Counted from the stretch's first letter, positions 1 through 9,401 are shown. The stretch: 64,000 nt of DNA from Corynebacterium glaucum (GCF_030408855.1 NZ_CP047358.1:806001-870000), one strand, 5' to 3'. Made by a program: numbers and translations. The notes: generated by a model not told the origin, from the letters alone.

Positions 1-1
1 A

Positions 2-712
2 AGCTCCTACCTTGAGGAGTTCGCATCGCTGATCACCGACGAAATCGCGGCGGTGATCATCGAACCGGTCGTGCAGGGCGCAGGTGGCATGCGGTTCCAC
101 GACCCCGAGCTCGTGCAGGGGCTTCGCGAGCTTTGCGACGGCGCCGGGTTGCCGCTCATCGCCGATGAAATCGCGACCGGTTTCGGACGCACTGGGAAAT
201 TGTTCACCACGGTGTCGAATGGGGTTGTGCCCGATATTTTATGCGTGGGCAAGGCGCTGACCGGCGGGTTCACCACGCAGGCTGCAACCCTGGCTACGGA
301 GAGGATTGCGGCGGGGATGCAGCCCCGAGCGCTCATGCATGGTCCGACATTCATGGCGAACCCGCTCGCGTGCGCGGTGGCGGCAGAGTCGCTCGCGATG
401 ATTGCAGAGGGCGAGTGGGAGCAGCAGGTAGCGGCGATCGAGCGGGGTCTCGAGCGGGGGCTGGGGCAGCTGCGCGGTGCGCCGGGGGTTGCCGATGTTC
501 GTGTGCTCGGGGCGATCGGCGTTGTTGAAATGGACCGTGACGTGCCGATGCGCGAAACCACCGAGGCCGCGATGGCACGGGGCGTGTGGATCCGTCCTTT
601 TGGGCGGCTGATTTACACCATGCCGCCGTATATCTGTACCGAGGATGAAGTAGCGAAGATTTGTGGCGGCATCGCGGCAGCGGTGGACGCAGCGGGAAGG
701 GTTGAAGCATGA
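2..712 (+). CDS. bioA: adenosylmethionine-8-amino-7-oxononanoate aminotransferase, C-terminal part
   Basis: Class III PLP-dependent aminotransferase of biotin synthesis, converting 8-amino-7-oxononanoate to 7,8-diaminononanoate with SAM as amino donor. The frame is open from the first bases, so the N-terminal part lies outside the window and about 236 codons are present. Visible are the PLP-phosphate/aspartate segment (LIADEIATGFGRTGKLF), followed by GKALTGGF, whose lysine is the expected Schiff-base residue, then HGPTFMANPLACAVA. The stop overlaps the bioD start by 4 bp (ATGA), so the two are translationally coupled. Assignment rests on these motifs and the bioD neighbour. The BirA/BioQ-type control region would be upstream and is not seen. 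Confidence 0.95.
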   Translation, partial: SSYLEEFASLITDEIAAVIIEPVVQGAGGMRFHDPELVQGLRELCDGAGLPLIADEIATGFGRTGKLFTTVSNGVVPDILCVGKALTGGFTTQAATLATERIAAGMQPRALMHGPTFMANPLACAVAAESLAMIAEGEWEQQVAAIERGLERGLGQLRGAPGVADVRVLGAIGVVEMDRDVPMRETTEAAMARGVWIRPFGRLIYTMPPYICTEDEVAKICGGIAAAVDAAGRVEA

Positions 713-1383
713 TCATCTGCGTCACCGGAACGAACACCGATGTGGGAAAAACCATTGCCACTGCGGCGCTGGCCAACGTCATCGACCAGGCTGGCTACAA
801 CGTCATCGCGGCGAAACCCGTGCAAACCGGCACCACGACCGATCCAGGCGATGCTGCCACCGTGACCAGGCTAACCGGGTTGCCTACTGTGCAGGGATGG
901 GGTTTCCCCGAGCCCCTGGCACCGAACCTTGCAGCGCGCCGAGCAGGGGAGCAGGCACCGTCGTTAAGGGAAGTCGTTCAGTGGGTGCGAGATCTCGATG
1001 CACCCGATCGCACGGTGCTCGTTGAAGGAGCCGGTGGTCTGCTGGTACGCATCGGGGATGATTACTCGCTTGCCGACGTCGCCGTGGAGCTCGACGCACC
1101 GCTAGTGGTGGTGACCTCGCTGGGGTTGGGCAGCTTGAACCTCGCGGAGCTTACGTGTGTGCATGCCCGTCAGCGAGGGCTGGATGTTCTGGGGTTGGTC
1201 GGCGGGGCAATGCCCGCTGAGCCCGACCTGGCCACCGCGCTCAATGTTGAAGAGCTGCCACGCGTGACCGGGGTGCCGTACCTCGGCTCACTTCCGGCAG
1301 GTGCGGGCAAACTTAGCCCTAAGGACTTTGCAGCGATGACACAAGAGGTACTCGGACCACACGCCCGCAGGTTCACCCCGTAG
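709..1383 (+). CDS. bioD: dethiobiotin synthetase
   Basis: ATP-dependent carboxylase closing the ureido ring of dethiobiotin from 7,8-diaminononanoate and CO2. The 224-residue length is normal for the family. The P-loop GTNTDVGKT is at residues 7-15, the substrate lysine is in AAKPVQTG (about residue 35), and the second catalytic/Mg2+ loop VEGAGGLLV is at about residue 105. It overlaps bioA by 4 bp and ends only 5 bp before the stop of the convergent membrane-protein gene, with no obvious terminator hairpin between them. Confidence 0.95.
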   Translation: MIICVTGTNTDVGKTIATAALANVIDQAGYNVIAAKPVQTGTTTDPGDAATVTRLTGLPTVQGWGFPEPLAPNLAARRAGEQAPSLREVVQWVRDLDAPDRTVLVEGAGGLLVRIGDDYSLADVAVELDAPLVVVTSLGLGSLNLAELTCVHARQRGLDVLGLVGGAMPAEPDLATALNVEELPRVTGVPYLGSLPAGAGKLSPKDFAAMTQEVLGPHARRFTP

Positions 1384-1388
1384 CCCGA

Positions 1389-2852
1389 TCACGCCCGCTT
1401 CGGCGGCAATGCCTGCGGCGTTCTGTTCTGGCCGGGGTAAGTGCGTTTTGGTACGAACTTCAACGGGTGCGACCAGGCATGGACCGAGCCCCCTCTGGTG
1501 AGGATGACGTAGTCGCCGATCCCAAATTCCGGTTCGAGTTCTTCGGTGATCCGGGAGAACGGCTCCGGTGCTCCCTCAAGCGGTTCAACGGTGACAATCC
1601 ACGGGTAGGAATCCTCAATCGCCACGACAGTGTGGATGCCGCCGCCGTTGTCCTCCCCGGTAAGCCGCAATGATTGATGGACGAAGTCGTTCCACCTTTC
1701 CCATTCCCTCAGTCGGGCCTGCGGCCGCTCCATGAGCAGTAGCCCGAGGAAGAAGATGACTGTCGCAACTAAGACCAGCCACCACTCGCCGAACGAGACA
1801 TACATGAGTGTGGTGCTGCCGATGAACGCCAGAGGTGCCCACGCCCACGCGTGCGGGGTTCGTTGTTGCAACATGCGTGCAAAGCCGAAGGCCACGAGGA
1901 CTCCAGCGATTGCGGGAATGAGGCCGTAGACTCCTCCGCGCGGTTGATCTTCAGCTCCAAGTTCAGTGATCGCGCGAATGATCATGCATATGGCAAGGGC
2001 ACTGCAGAGTGCGTAGTACCCAGCCGAGATCTGAAACCTGACGTCTTCAAGTAATTGCAGGTTCACCAGTTCCGAGCTGTGCGGCGAGGCTGACAAGTAT
2101 GAGGCGTGCCGGCGCAGCTCAGGCAATTGCCCTTTGAGTTCTGTTGCGGTGGGGGAGTCGATGACCCGCTCGTGCAGCTCGCGCAGCGTCTCTTCAAGCT
2201 CCGCGATCTTCAGCAACGCGGCATTACGTCTCGCCCTCTCTTCAAGCCGCTCTACAGTCTCCGCTTCCCGCAGCACGCGTCGATAGATATCGTCTTCCCA
2301 CGAGGACAGCTTGCGCTTACGTGCGTCGTCACGTTTGTACTGGCGCCGGGCCGTCTCGCATGCTTGCTTAATTTTGCGTTCTCTGAGCAAAAGTTCAATA
2401 GAGTACCAACTAGTGTCGCCAAACTTGTTTCCAAGCTCACGATTGTTGTCCACCGGCTCTACGCGGAATTCCGACGGAGACTCGAGCAAGTCGAAGTACG
2501 CGTCCCAGAATGCGGGGGTGCTGATCGGCGTTTCCCCCGTGCTCAGCTTCTCGACGATCGATGCAGCTACCGTGGCTGCATCGCCGCCAATTTGGCGCAG
2601 AGCGTCGAGCACCTGCTCGCGCCGTCGAGAAACTTCGTCAGCGGAGCGTTGCTGATCGAACTCCTTCGGTGTGGGGTACAAAAACATCCGGTGCAAACTG
2701 ACGGTCACCACCTCATTGATCGCCCACGGCGCGGTATTGCCCGGCGACAGGGTCTGATCCACTCGACGGAGGTTCTCTAGCGCGTCTGGGTTGCTTTCAA
2801 TCTCGCCGAGCAACGCTTCAAGCGTTTGGAGTTCAGTTAGCCAAAAACCCAC
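1389..2852 (-). CDS. unrecognised coiled-coil membrane protein
   Basis: 487 residues, family not recognised. The N-terminal ~280 residues are hydrophilic and helical, with a charged Arg/Glu-rich stretch at about 165-250 likely to form a coiled coil. Four hydrophobic segments follow at roughly 278-300, 312-332, 340-358 and 362-380. A C-terminal ~100-residue soluble domain (IHTVVAIEDSYPWIVTVEP onward) resembles a small beta-rich domain. Probably an inner-membrane protein with both ends in the cytoplasm. It is convergent with bioD. Function unknown; no catalytic motif was seen. Confidence 0.75.
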   Translation of the reverse strand: MGFWLTELQTLEALLGEIESNPDALENLRRVDQTLSPGNTAPWAINEVVTVSLHRMFLYPTPKEFDQQRSADEVSRRREQVLDALRQIGGDAATVAASIVEKLSTGETPISTPAFWDAYFDLLESPSEFRVEPVDNNRELGNKFGDTSWYSIELLLRERKIKQACETARRQYKRDDARKRKLSSWEDDIYRRVLREAETVERLEERARRNAALLKIAELEETLRELHERVIDSPTATELKGQLPELRRHASYLSASPHSSELVNLQLLEDVRFQISAGYYALCSALAICMIIRAITELGAEDQPRGGVYGLIPAIAGVLVAFGFARMLQQRTPHAWAWAPLAFIGSTTLMYVSFGEWWLVLVATVIFFLGLLLMERPQARLREWERWNDFVHQSLRLTGEDNGGGIHTVVAIEDSYPWIVTVEPLEGAPEPFSRITEELEPEFGIGDYVILTRGGSVHAWSHPLKFVPKRTYPGQNRTPQALPPKRA

Positions 2853-2943
2853 AGGAGGTGTCCTTTCAATCTCAGCGGATGCCGCTGTCGGGCATGCGGC
2901 CCATAGCCCGCGCTCTGCAAGGAAAAGGGAACGTCAAGCGGCG

Positions 2944-3531
2944 CTAGCGCACGTCGCGAAGCACCTCGAATGCCCGCCGCACGAGGGCGCACCCTTCGTC
3001 AGGGTCCCGTGGCTGCGGGAGCGCAAGGTATGTCTTGACTGCTGTGGCGCCCGCGACACCGTACGCGCTGAGCAGCACCTCGGCGTCGAAACGTGTGGCG
3101 CCAGGGATGCGCCCGCGCATACTGGTAACCAGCGGCTCGGCCAGCTCGTTCATGGCCTCCTCCTTCGGGGGAGCCTTGGATTCGGAGCGGGTGCGGTCAC
3201 CGATGAGCACCAGCGTGGAGGCGGAATAGAGCTCGAAGCCGTCTTCGTTGAGTGCGTCGATCAAGATGGCTTCCATCGCTTCCGCTGCGGAAAATTCCGC
3301 GGGCATCGCGGCGAGCTGGTCAGCAATGGTGACAAATACCTTGCGCAGGAACTCCACGAGCGCCTCGTCAATGTCCGCGAAGTAGTTGTGAAACGTGCGC
3401 GCGGACACACCCGCGCGCTCGGACACCCGCGCGACGGTGACCGCGTCCGTACCCTCCTCGATCAGCAGTGTCGCAGCCGCCTCCGAGATGGCGCAGCGGG
3501 TCGCAGCCTTCTTCTCTTCGCGCAGGCTCAT
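2944..3531 (-). CDS. TetR-family regulator, second gene of the MMPL operon
   Basis: 195-residue TetR-type repressor. The N-terminal helix-turn-helix is clear (VTVARVSERAGVSARTFHNYF, residues ~33-53) and is followed by a divergent ligand-binding domain. Its start is 3 bp after the stop of the MMPL exporter, so the two form one transcription unit with the transporter first. The double palindrome at the exporter start is the likely binding site, giving autoregulation of the pair. The inducer is unknown. Confidence 0.9.
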   Translation of the reverse strand: MSLREEKKAATRCAISEAAATLLIEEGTDAVTVARVSERAGVSARTFHNYFADIDEALVEFLRKVFVTIADQLAAMPAEFSAAEAMEAILIDALNEDGFELYSASTLVLIGDRTRSESKAPPKEEAMNELAEPLVTSMRGRIPGATRFDAEVLLSAYGVAGATAVKTYLALPQPRDPDEGCALVRRAFEVLRDVR

Positions 3532-3534
3532 GAC

Positions 3535-5892
3535 CTATACCCTAACCGGCTGCTGTTCCTGCGAGTACACGCGGTGGAGCTTCTCGCCCTCGATATCCAG
3601 GTTCGGCAGCGCTTTGTCCAACCAGCGCGGGATCTTCCAGGCGCGGTCGCCGAGCAGGTACATCGCCGCCGGAATCAGGGTCATGCGGACCACGAAGGCG
3701 TCGATAAGCACACCTGCGGCGAGCGCGAAGCCCATGGCCTTAATGAACGGTTCGTCGATGAGCACGAACGCCGCAAACACCGAGATCATGATTAGCGCGG
3801 CCGCGGTGACCACGCGAGCACCGTGCTTGTAGCCGTTGGCAACGGCGTTGCCAGCGGTCTTGCCTCGGGAGACGTAGCCCTCGCGCATACGGGTGACCAG
3901 GAACACCTGGTAGTCCATGGCCAGACCGAAGGTGAGGCCTATGAGCATGATGGGCAGGAAGGATAGCAACGGCTGCGGATCCTCAATGAGTCCGAACATG
4001 CCCTCCTGGAAGATGGCCACGGTCACGCCGAAGGTCGCCGCCATGGACAGACCGAAGCCGAGCGCGGCGATCAGCGGCACCCAAATGGAACGGAACACCA
4101 GCATGAGCACGATGAACGCAAGTCCCAGCACGATGGCGATGTAAGGCACGAGCACGTCGGAGAGCATCTGCGAGATGTCGTCGAAGATCAGCGTGATGCC
4201 GGTGATGCCGAACGTGGCGCCGGTTTCGTCCTCGAACGGCTGCTTGAACTCGCGCAGGCGTTCCAGGGTGTCGGTGGTGGCCTGGTCGGTGGCACCAGAG
4301 TCCGGGGTGATCAGTACCTGGGCAGCGTCGAGGTTGTCGGTGGTCTGCACGATCTGGGCGTTGACCACGCCTTCAGTGCCAGCAAAGTCCTGCAGTAGCG
4401 ACTGGTAGGCGCCCATTCGGTCCTGCTCCGCGACGTTGGCGGTATCCACATAGGCGATCATGGGGGCGTTGCGGCCGGGGCCGAAGGCGTCGTCGATAAG
4501 CTCATAGGCTTCGCGCTGCGGGGAGCCGAGCTTCGCGGTGCCGTCCGTCGGCATGGCCAGGCGCAGGTTGGCGGCGGGGATGGCGAGGATGCCGAGCAGT
4601 ACCACCCCTGCGATGAGGTTGAGCCAGGGGCGGGAGCGGATCTGGCGCGCCCACAGAAGGCCCATGGTCGGTTTCTCGTCCTCCGGGTCCGGCACCTTCG
4701 GGCCGGGGATGCGGATCGCGAATGCGCGGGTGCCCAGCAGGCCGAGCAATGACGGCAGGAACGTCAAAGCCACCAGCACCGCTATGGCGACAGTCGCAGC
4801 TGCGGCGAGCGCCATGGTGGTGAGGAACGGGATACGGATAATTGACAGAGCAGCAAGCGCGATTAACACGGTCGTGCCTGCGAAGACGACAGATCCGCCA
4901 GCGGTGCCCAGCGCCAAGCCCATCGCGTGCGCGCGCTTAGCCTTGTCCATCTTCTTCAGTTCCTGCGCCAGCTCCTTCGGCGTTAGGTCATTGAGGCCAG
5001 ACGAGGAGATCAGCTCGTTCCGGAAGCGCGCCACGATGAACAGGGAGTAGTCGATGCCCACTGCAAGACCGATCATGGATGCGAGCATCGGCGTCATGTC
5101 AGAAATCGAATCCGTGAACAGGGTGCCCAGTTGGATGCCGAGGATACCCACGCCGACACCGATAACGGCACTGATCAGTGGCAGGCCGGCCGCGACGAGG
5201 GAACCGAATGTCACCAACAGAACAAGTGCAGCGACGGCCAAGCCGATCAGTTCGGAGGTGCCGTCCATCTCTACTGCGCTGGTGAATGCGTTGCCGTTGT
5301 ACTTCACCGTGAGGTCAGTGTTGTCGTAGCGTTCGAGGATGCTCTCCACCTCGTCGAGCGTCTCCGCCGGAATGTCCATTACGGTGTCATCGGTGAATGT
5401 GACACTGACGGTGCCGGTAGTTTCGTCCGGGCTCAGCGGCGACAGCGCCGCGAGGTCCGCCTCGATCTGCTCTTGCGGCATGCCCTGGGCAGCCTTGGCC
5501 TCGCCCATTTGTTGAGCCATCCCACCGGCGGCGAGCACCGGGTTGACAATCGCCTCGGGTTCACGGAAATCGCCGGTGGCCTTGAGCTCGTCGAGCATCG
5601 CATCAACCTCGGCCATCACCTCTGGGTCCTTCAGCGTTGTGCCCTCCGGCGCCTTGATCACGATGGTGCCGGAAGGCACGCTCATAGCGTCTTCGTCGGT
5701 GCCGAAGCGCTCATTCATCTCCTCCTGCGTGACAGTGGAGTCCATGTCAGGCATGGAAAATGTGGGGCTGGGGGATGTTGCAAAGTTCGCGGCGCCGAAA
5801 CCGAGGGCACCCAAGAGGATGAGCCAGACGACTAAGAACGGCCAGACTTTTTTGTATGACCAGCTGCCTAGACGGTAGAGGAATTCAGACAT
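3535..5892 (-). CDS. MMPL/RND-family exporter
   Basis: 785-residue membrane transporter of the MMPL branch of the RND superfamily, expected to export a lipid or drug using the proton gradient. One membrane segment near residue 20 is followed by a ~150-residue periplasmic loop, a five-helix bundle, a second loop and a second bundle. Both conserved helices carrying the proton-relay D-Y pair are present (GIDYSLFIVARFR and AMDYQVFLVTRMR). The ATG at 5892 is preferred over an upstream TTG because a TACACT box ends 7 nt before it, suggesting a leaderless transcript, and no Shine-Dalgarno sequence is visible. Drug exporters of the YdfJ type are the closest guess. Confidence 0.9.
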   Translation of the reverse strand: MSEFLYRLGSWSYKKVWPFLVVWLILLGALGFGAANFATSPSPTFSMPDMDSTVTQEEMNERFGTDEDAMSVPSGTIVIKAPEGTTLKDPEVMAEVDAMLDELKATGDFREPEAIVNPVLAAGGMAQQMGEAKAAQGMPQEQIEADLAALSPLSPDETTGTVSVTFTDDTVMDIPAETLDEVESILERYDNTDLTVKYNGNAFTSAVEMDGTSELIGLAVAALVLLVTFGSLVAAGLPLISAVIGVGVGILGIQLGTLFTDSISDMTPMLASMIGLAVGIDYSLFIVARFRNELISSSGLNDLTPKELAQELKKMDKAKRAHAMGLALGTAGGSVVFAGTTVLIALAALSIIRIPFLTTMALAAAATVAIAVLVALTFLPSLLGLLGTRAFAIRIPGPKVPDPEDEKPTMGLLWARQIRSRPWLNLIAGVVLLGILAIPAANLRLAMPTDGTAKLGSPQREAYELIDDAFGPGRNAPMIAYVDTANVAEQDRMGAYQSLLQDFAGTEGVVNAQIVQTTDNLDAAQVLITPDSGATDQATTDTLERLREFKQPFEDETGATFGITGITLIFDDISQMLSDVLVPYIAIVLGLAFIVLMLVFRSIWVPLIAALGFGLSMAATFGVTVAIFQEGMFGLIEDPQPLLSFLPIMLIGLTFGLAMDYQVFLVTRMREGYVSRGKTAGNAVANGYKHGARVVTAAALIMISVFAAFVLIDEPFIKAMGFALAAGVLIDAFVVRMTLIPAAMYLLGDRAWKIPRWLDKALPNLDIEGEKLHRVYSQEQQPVRV

Positions 5893-5893
5893 G

Positions 5894-5929
5894 TTGCACA
5901 GTGTATGCAAAGTTGCAGACAGTGTGCAA
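5894..5929. promoter_or_regulatory. tandem TetR-type operators at the MMPL start
   Basis: Two copies of the dyad TTGCA-N7-TGCAA, at 5894-5910 and 5913-5929, lie exactly 19 bp apart and cover the putative -10 box and start codon of the exporter. Outer arms GTTGCACA (5893) and TGTGCAAC (ending 5930) form a further dyad. The placement fits cooperative repression by the TetR protein encoded in the same operon; that assignment is inference. Confidence 0.7.
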
Positions 5930-5936
5930 CATTTAA

Positions 5937-5959
5937 GCCTCCGCGGAACTCCGCGGCGG
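5937..5959. terminator. GC-rich hairpin after prfC
   Basis: Stem GCC-CCGCGG / CCGCGG-GGC with loop AACT, just downstream of the prfC stop and just upstream of the MMPL operator. There is no clear T tract, so it is a weak candidate terminator or insulator. Confidence 0.35.
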
Positions 5960-5974
5960 CGGCCGGAGCGGCAT

Positions 5975-7609
5975 CTAGTCGGCGACCAGCGGCTCCATGG
6001 TCAGCTCGGGGTGCTCCTTCTCCACGAACGCGAGCTTCCACTTGTCGCCGAAGAGGGCAATGAGCTCGCCATCGGAGCGGGTGAAGATCTCCACGCCGCG
6101 CTGGCGGCCCAGCTCCGGCGCCGAGGCCTCGTCGGTGCGGCGTGCCACGGAGTAGGGGATTGCCTCCGTGACCGTCTCCACGTTGTACTCCAGCTCCATG
6201 CGCGCCTGCATGACCTCGAACTGCATCGGGCCGACCGCGGCCATGACCGGCGCGGCATCACCGCGGGTGTCGTTGCGCAGAATCTGCACCACGCCCTCAG
6301 CGTCGAGCTGGTCAAGACCCTTGCGGAACTGCTTGTACTTGCCCAAGCTCTTCGCCCGCAGGGTGCGGAAGTGCTCCGGCGCGAACTGCGGCATCGGCGG
6401 GAATTGCACCTTCTTGCCGGCGTAGATCGTGTCGCCCGGCGCAAGCGCGCCCGCGTTAACTAGGCCGATGATGTCACCCGGGTAGGCCGTCTCCACTGTG
6501 TCGCGGGAGCGACCGAACACGGTCAGCGCGTATTTCGTCGAAAAGCTGCGGCCCGACTGCGCGTGCGTGACTTGCATGCCGCGGTCGAACTCGCCGGAGA
6601 CCACTCGCATAAACGCCAGGGTGTCGCGGTGGTTGCGGTCCATACCCGCCTGCACTTTGAACACCACCCCAGAAAAGTCACTGTCCAGCGGTCGGTTCGC
6701 ATCCATTGCGCTTGTCGACGCCTCGACTGCCGCCGGATCCGCCTCACGGCCCTCTGGTGCCGGTGCGATGGCGCACAGCGTGTCCAGGATCTGGTGCACG
6801 CCGAAGTTGAGCATCGCGGACGCGAAAATGATCGGCGAGGTCACGCACTGCTCGAACAGCGCCTGGTCGTGGACGGCCCCGTCTGCGGCGAGCAGCTCTG
6901 CTTCTTCAACTGCTGTCTCCCAGGCATCCCCTTCCTTTTCGGCCGCTTCAGTGGGCGAAAAGTGCTCCTCGGGCGCGATGGTGGAACCACCCGCGGTGCG
7001 CACGAAGTGGACGTAGTGGTCGACCTCGCCGTCGCCATTGACACGGGCGAGGCCGCGGAAGTCGCCCGCGTCGCCGACTGGCCAGTACAGCGGCGTGGGC
7101 TGCAGGTCGATCTCGGTAACAATCTCGTCGACTAGCTCGAGCGGCTCGCGGCCGATGCGGTCCCACTTGTTGATCACGGTGACAATCGGCAACCCGCGCG
7201 CCTTGCACACGCGGAACAGCTTCAGCGTCTGCGGCTCGAGGCCCTTTGCGGCGTCGATGAGCATCACCGCGGCGTCGACCGCCGAGAGCACGCGGTACGT
7301 GTCCTCGGAGAAGTCGGCGTGGCCAGGGGTGTCCACGAGGTTGATCACGAACGGCTCGCCCTCGTGAGACTCGGGTGCGTACTCGAACTGCAGCGCGGAC
7401 GACGCGACCGAAATGCCGCGTTCTTTTTCCATCTCCATCCAGTCCGACACCGTCGACTTGCGGCCCGCCTTGCCGTGCACCGCGCCGGCCTCAGAAATCA
7501 TGTGCGCATGCAGCGCCAAAGCCTCTGTCAGCGTCGACTTACCGGCGTCCGGGTGGGCGATAACGGCGAATGTGCGACGGCGAGCGGCTTCGGCGAGGGT
7601 GGCGGTCAT
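5975..7609 (-). CDS. prfC: peptide chain release factor 3
   Basis: Translational GTPase that recycles RF1/RF2 from ribosomes after peptide release; cytoplasmic. The 544-residue length matches the family. G1 is AHPDAGKST (~18-26), the switch region is EKERGISVASS (~62-72), G3 is DTPGHADFSEDT (~93-104) and G4 is NKWDR (~147-151). The RF3-specific C-terminal domain is complete. A TAGAAT box 9 nt upstream of the ATG suggests a very short leader. The divergent flavin reductase gene starts 29 bp away, so the two promoters are back to back. Confidence 0.96.
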   Translation of the reverse strand: MTATLAEAARRRTFAVIAHPDAGKSTLTEALALHAHMISEAGAVHGKAGRKSTVSDWMEMEKERGISVASSALQFEYAPESHEGEPFVINLVDTPGHADFSEDTYRVLSAVDAAVMLIDAAKGLEPQTLKLFRVCKARGLPIVTVINKWDRIGREPLELVDEIVTEIDLQPTPLYWPVGDAGDFRGLARVNGDGEVDHYVHFVRTAGGSTIAPEEHFSPTEAAEKEGDAWETAVEEAELLAADGAVHDQALFEQCVTSPIIFASAMLNFGVHQILDTLCAIAPAPEGREADPAAVEASTSAMDANRPLDSDFSGVVFKVQAGMDRNHRDTLAFMRVVSGEFDRGMQVTHAQSGRSFSTKYALTVFGRSRDTVETAYPGDIIGLVNAGALAPGDTIYAGKKVQFPPMPQFAPEHFRTLRAKSLGKYKQFRKGLDQLDAEGVVQILRNDTRGDAAPVMAAVGPMQFEVMQARMELEYNVETVTEAIPYSVARRTDEASAPELGRQRGVEIFTRSDGELIALFGDKWKLAFVEKEHPELTMEPLVAD

Positions 7610-7638
7610 AACTAGCAGATTCTAGGTACTATCTCCGC

Positions 7639-8178
7639 ATGGCAACAATTGGCATCATCCTTGGTTCCGTCCGTGAAGGCCGCGCTGGCGAGCAGATCGC
7701 CCACTGGGTGCTCGAGAGCGCGCAGGCCCGCGGCGACCATGACTACCGGCTCATCGACCTCGCGGACTTCGACGTCCCCCACCTCGTGTCCACCACGCCG
7801 CCCGGAGCGGCGAACAAGCAGTACGACGATGAAGCGGTGACCCGCTGGTCTGAGGCCATCGACGCCTGCGACGGATACGTCTTCATCACCCCCGAGTACA
7901 ACCGCTCGGTGCCCGGCACCATGAAAAACGCCTTCGATTCGCTCGGCCCGGAATGGCTGGGCAAGCCGGTCGGCTTCGTCGGCTACGGCTTCGACACCGG
8001 CATCCGCGCCGTCGAGCACTGGCGGGTCATCGTCTCCAACTTCTCCATGTTCGACATCCGCAATCAGGTTTCACTTTCGCTTATCGACGACATGTCGGAC
8101 GCCACCTTTGCCCCACGCGAGCAGAAGCAAAACGACCTCGACCGGATGCTCAGCGACCTGGCGGGGCAGCTGGACTAG
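7639..8178 (+). CDS. NAD(P)H-dependent FMN reductase-like oxidoreductase
   Basis: 179-residue flavodoxin-fold oxidoreductase. The N-terminal phosphate-binding loop is GSVREGRAGE (~8-17), and the family signature TPEYNRSVPGTMKNAFD is at ~81-97. It is expected to bind FMN and reduce flavins, quinones or azo compounds with NAD(P)H; the physiological substrate is unknown. A TACTAT box ends 6 nt before the ATG, so the transcript is probably leaderless. The stop overlaps the convergent next gene by 4 bp. A copy of the recurring 11-mer (8079-8089) encodes its residues LIDD. Confidence 0.88.
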   Translation: MATIGIILGSVREGRAGEQIAHWVLESAQARGDHDYRLIDLADFDVPHLVSTTPPGAANKQYDDEAVTRWSEAIDACDGYVFITPEYNRSVPGTMKNAFDSLGPEWLGKPVGFVGYGFDTGIRAVEHWRVIVSNFSMFDIRNQVSLSLIDDMSDATFAPREQKQNDLDRMLSDLAGQLD

Positions 8179-8756
8179 TCCGCGAGCGGAAGCTCGAACA
8201 CGACCCCCGTGCACTCGATGCGACCGGTGTGCTTGCCGTTCCAGCTAGGGGAGAACCCGACTTCCTCTAGCGCTTCGAAGACCTCTCGGCCGATTTCTGC
8301 GTCCGACTCCGAGCCCGGATTGTCGAGCGAGCTGAAACCGAAGTAGAGCTCCCCGATGTGGATCACCGTATCCACGTCCTGCGAGGTGCAGTAGGCGTAG
8401 CCTTTGTGGCCTGCTTCCTGGGCCTTCTCAGCGCCGTCTTCGGCTGCTTCTTTCTTGTCGTATCCCTCGTCGAATGAAAAGGAGAGATCGCGCTTCGCGA
8501 GCGCTTCCCGCAGATTCTCCATACGCTGCGCGTCCTCTGACGCCTTCGGGATCACGCGGGCATACTCTTCTCGAACCTCCTCGACAAGTGCCTCTGGGTC
8601 GGAGATTGGCTCGTCATCGTCCTCAACCCACGTGGTGATCTCATCGCTGCTCCACCCGTGGCAGAGCATCAGGGAAATACTGCTGGAGGTCTCCGCGGAT
8701 TCGTAGAGGCCGTCCGCGGGAGGGAACTTGCTGTCGATCATGGCGTGGTAGGGCAT
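8175..8756 (-). CDS. small acidic protein, possibly DUF6891-like
   Basis: 193 residues, strongly acidic, no membrane segment or signal peptide. The segment GYAYCTSQDVDTVIHIG followed by LYFGFSSLD resembles what I remember of DUF6891, but the match is from memory and the function is unknown. An internal start at MIDSK (codon 6) is possible. It is convergent with the flavin reductase (4-bp overlap) and lies 18 bp after the pth start side, so it may be co-transcribed downstream of nothing else on this strand. Confidence 0.65.
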   Translation of the reverse strand: MPYHAMIDSKFPPADGLYESAETSSSISLMLCHGWSSDEITTWVEDDDEPISDPEALVEEVREEYARVIPKASEDAQRMENLREALAKRDLSFSFDEGYDKKEAAEDGAEKAQEAGHKGYAYCTSQDVDTVIHIGELYFGFSSLDNPGSESDAEIGREVFEALEEVGFSPSWNGKHTGRIECTGVVFELPLAD

Positions 8757-8774
8757 AGCGGCATGGTAACAAGA

Positions 8775-9401
8775 CTAGGACTTTGCGTGGATGGTGTTCT
8801 GGGCGGCTTGCAATGAGTCGTCGATAAGCAAATGGACAGCTTCCGCTGCGAGCTGGAGCTGGGCCTCGATGTCCTCTTCGACTGGACCGAGGACCCAATC
8901 GGTGACTGCCGTGCTTTGGGGCGGGCGGCCGATGCCGACGCGAACCCGCAGGTAGTCGCGCGTACCGAGGGCTTCGGTGATGGACTTCAGCCCGTTGTGG
9001 CCGTTCTCGTTGCCGCCGAGTTTGACGCGGACTTTGCCGGCGGGGAGGTCGAGTTCGTCGTGGATGACGATGATGCGCTCCGGTGGGATGCCGAGTTTGG
9101 TTGCGAGGGGACCGACGGCCTCGCCGGAGGTGTTCATGTAGGTGGTGGAGCGGGCGTAGGCCGTGTTGTTCTGCACGTCGACGAGCGCTTTGAATCCGCG
9201 CGCTGGTTGAAGCTGCGCGCCGAGTTCGTCGAGCACCATGTAGCCGACGTTGTGGCGGGTTGCGGCGTACTTGTCCCCGGGATTGCCGAGGCCGACGACC
9301 AGCCAGTCAGCCGCGAGGTCGGCTACGAGATCCTGCGGTGACGCGGTCTTGGTGGGGGAGCTGGAGCGGGCGCGGAACATCGCGCGGATGAATGTGAGCA
9401 C
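8775..9401 (-). CDS. pth: peptidyl-tRNA hydrolase, paralogue 1
   Basis: Cleaves peptidyl-tRNA released from stalled ribosomes; cytoplasmic. The active-site pattern is present: GLGNPGDKYAATRHNVGY holds the substrate-binding Asn and the catalytic His, HDELDLP holds the Asp, and NGHNGLKS holds the second Asn. I chose the GTG at 9401 (208 residues) because a TACACT box ends 7 nt upstream; an ATG at 9380 gives 201 residues. The ~25-residue N-terminal extension is longer than usual. A second pth lies at 14951-15511 with the same promoter layout. The 11-mer at 8819 encodes LLIDD near its C-terminus. Confidence 0.92.
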   Translation of the reverse strand: MLTFIRAMFRARSSSPTKTASPQDLVADLAADWLVVGLGNPGDKYAATRHNVGYMVLDELGAQLQPARGFKALVDVQNNTAYARSTTYMNTSGEAVGPLATKLGIPPERIIVIHDELDLPAGKVRVKLGGNENGHNGLKSITEALGTRDYLRVRVGIGRPPQSTAVTDWVLGPVEEDIEAQLQLAAEAVHLLIDDSLQAAQNTIHAKS

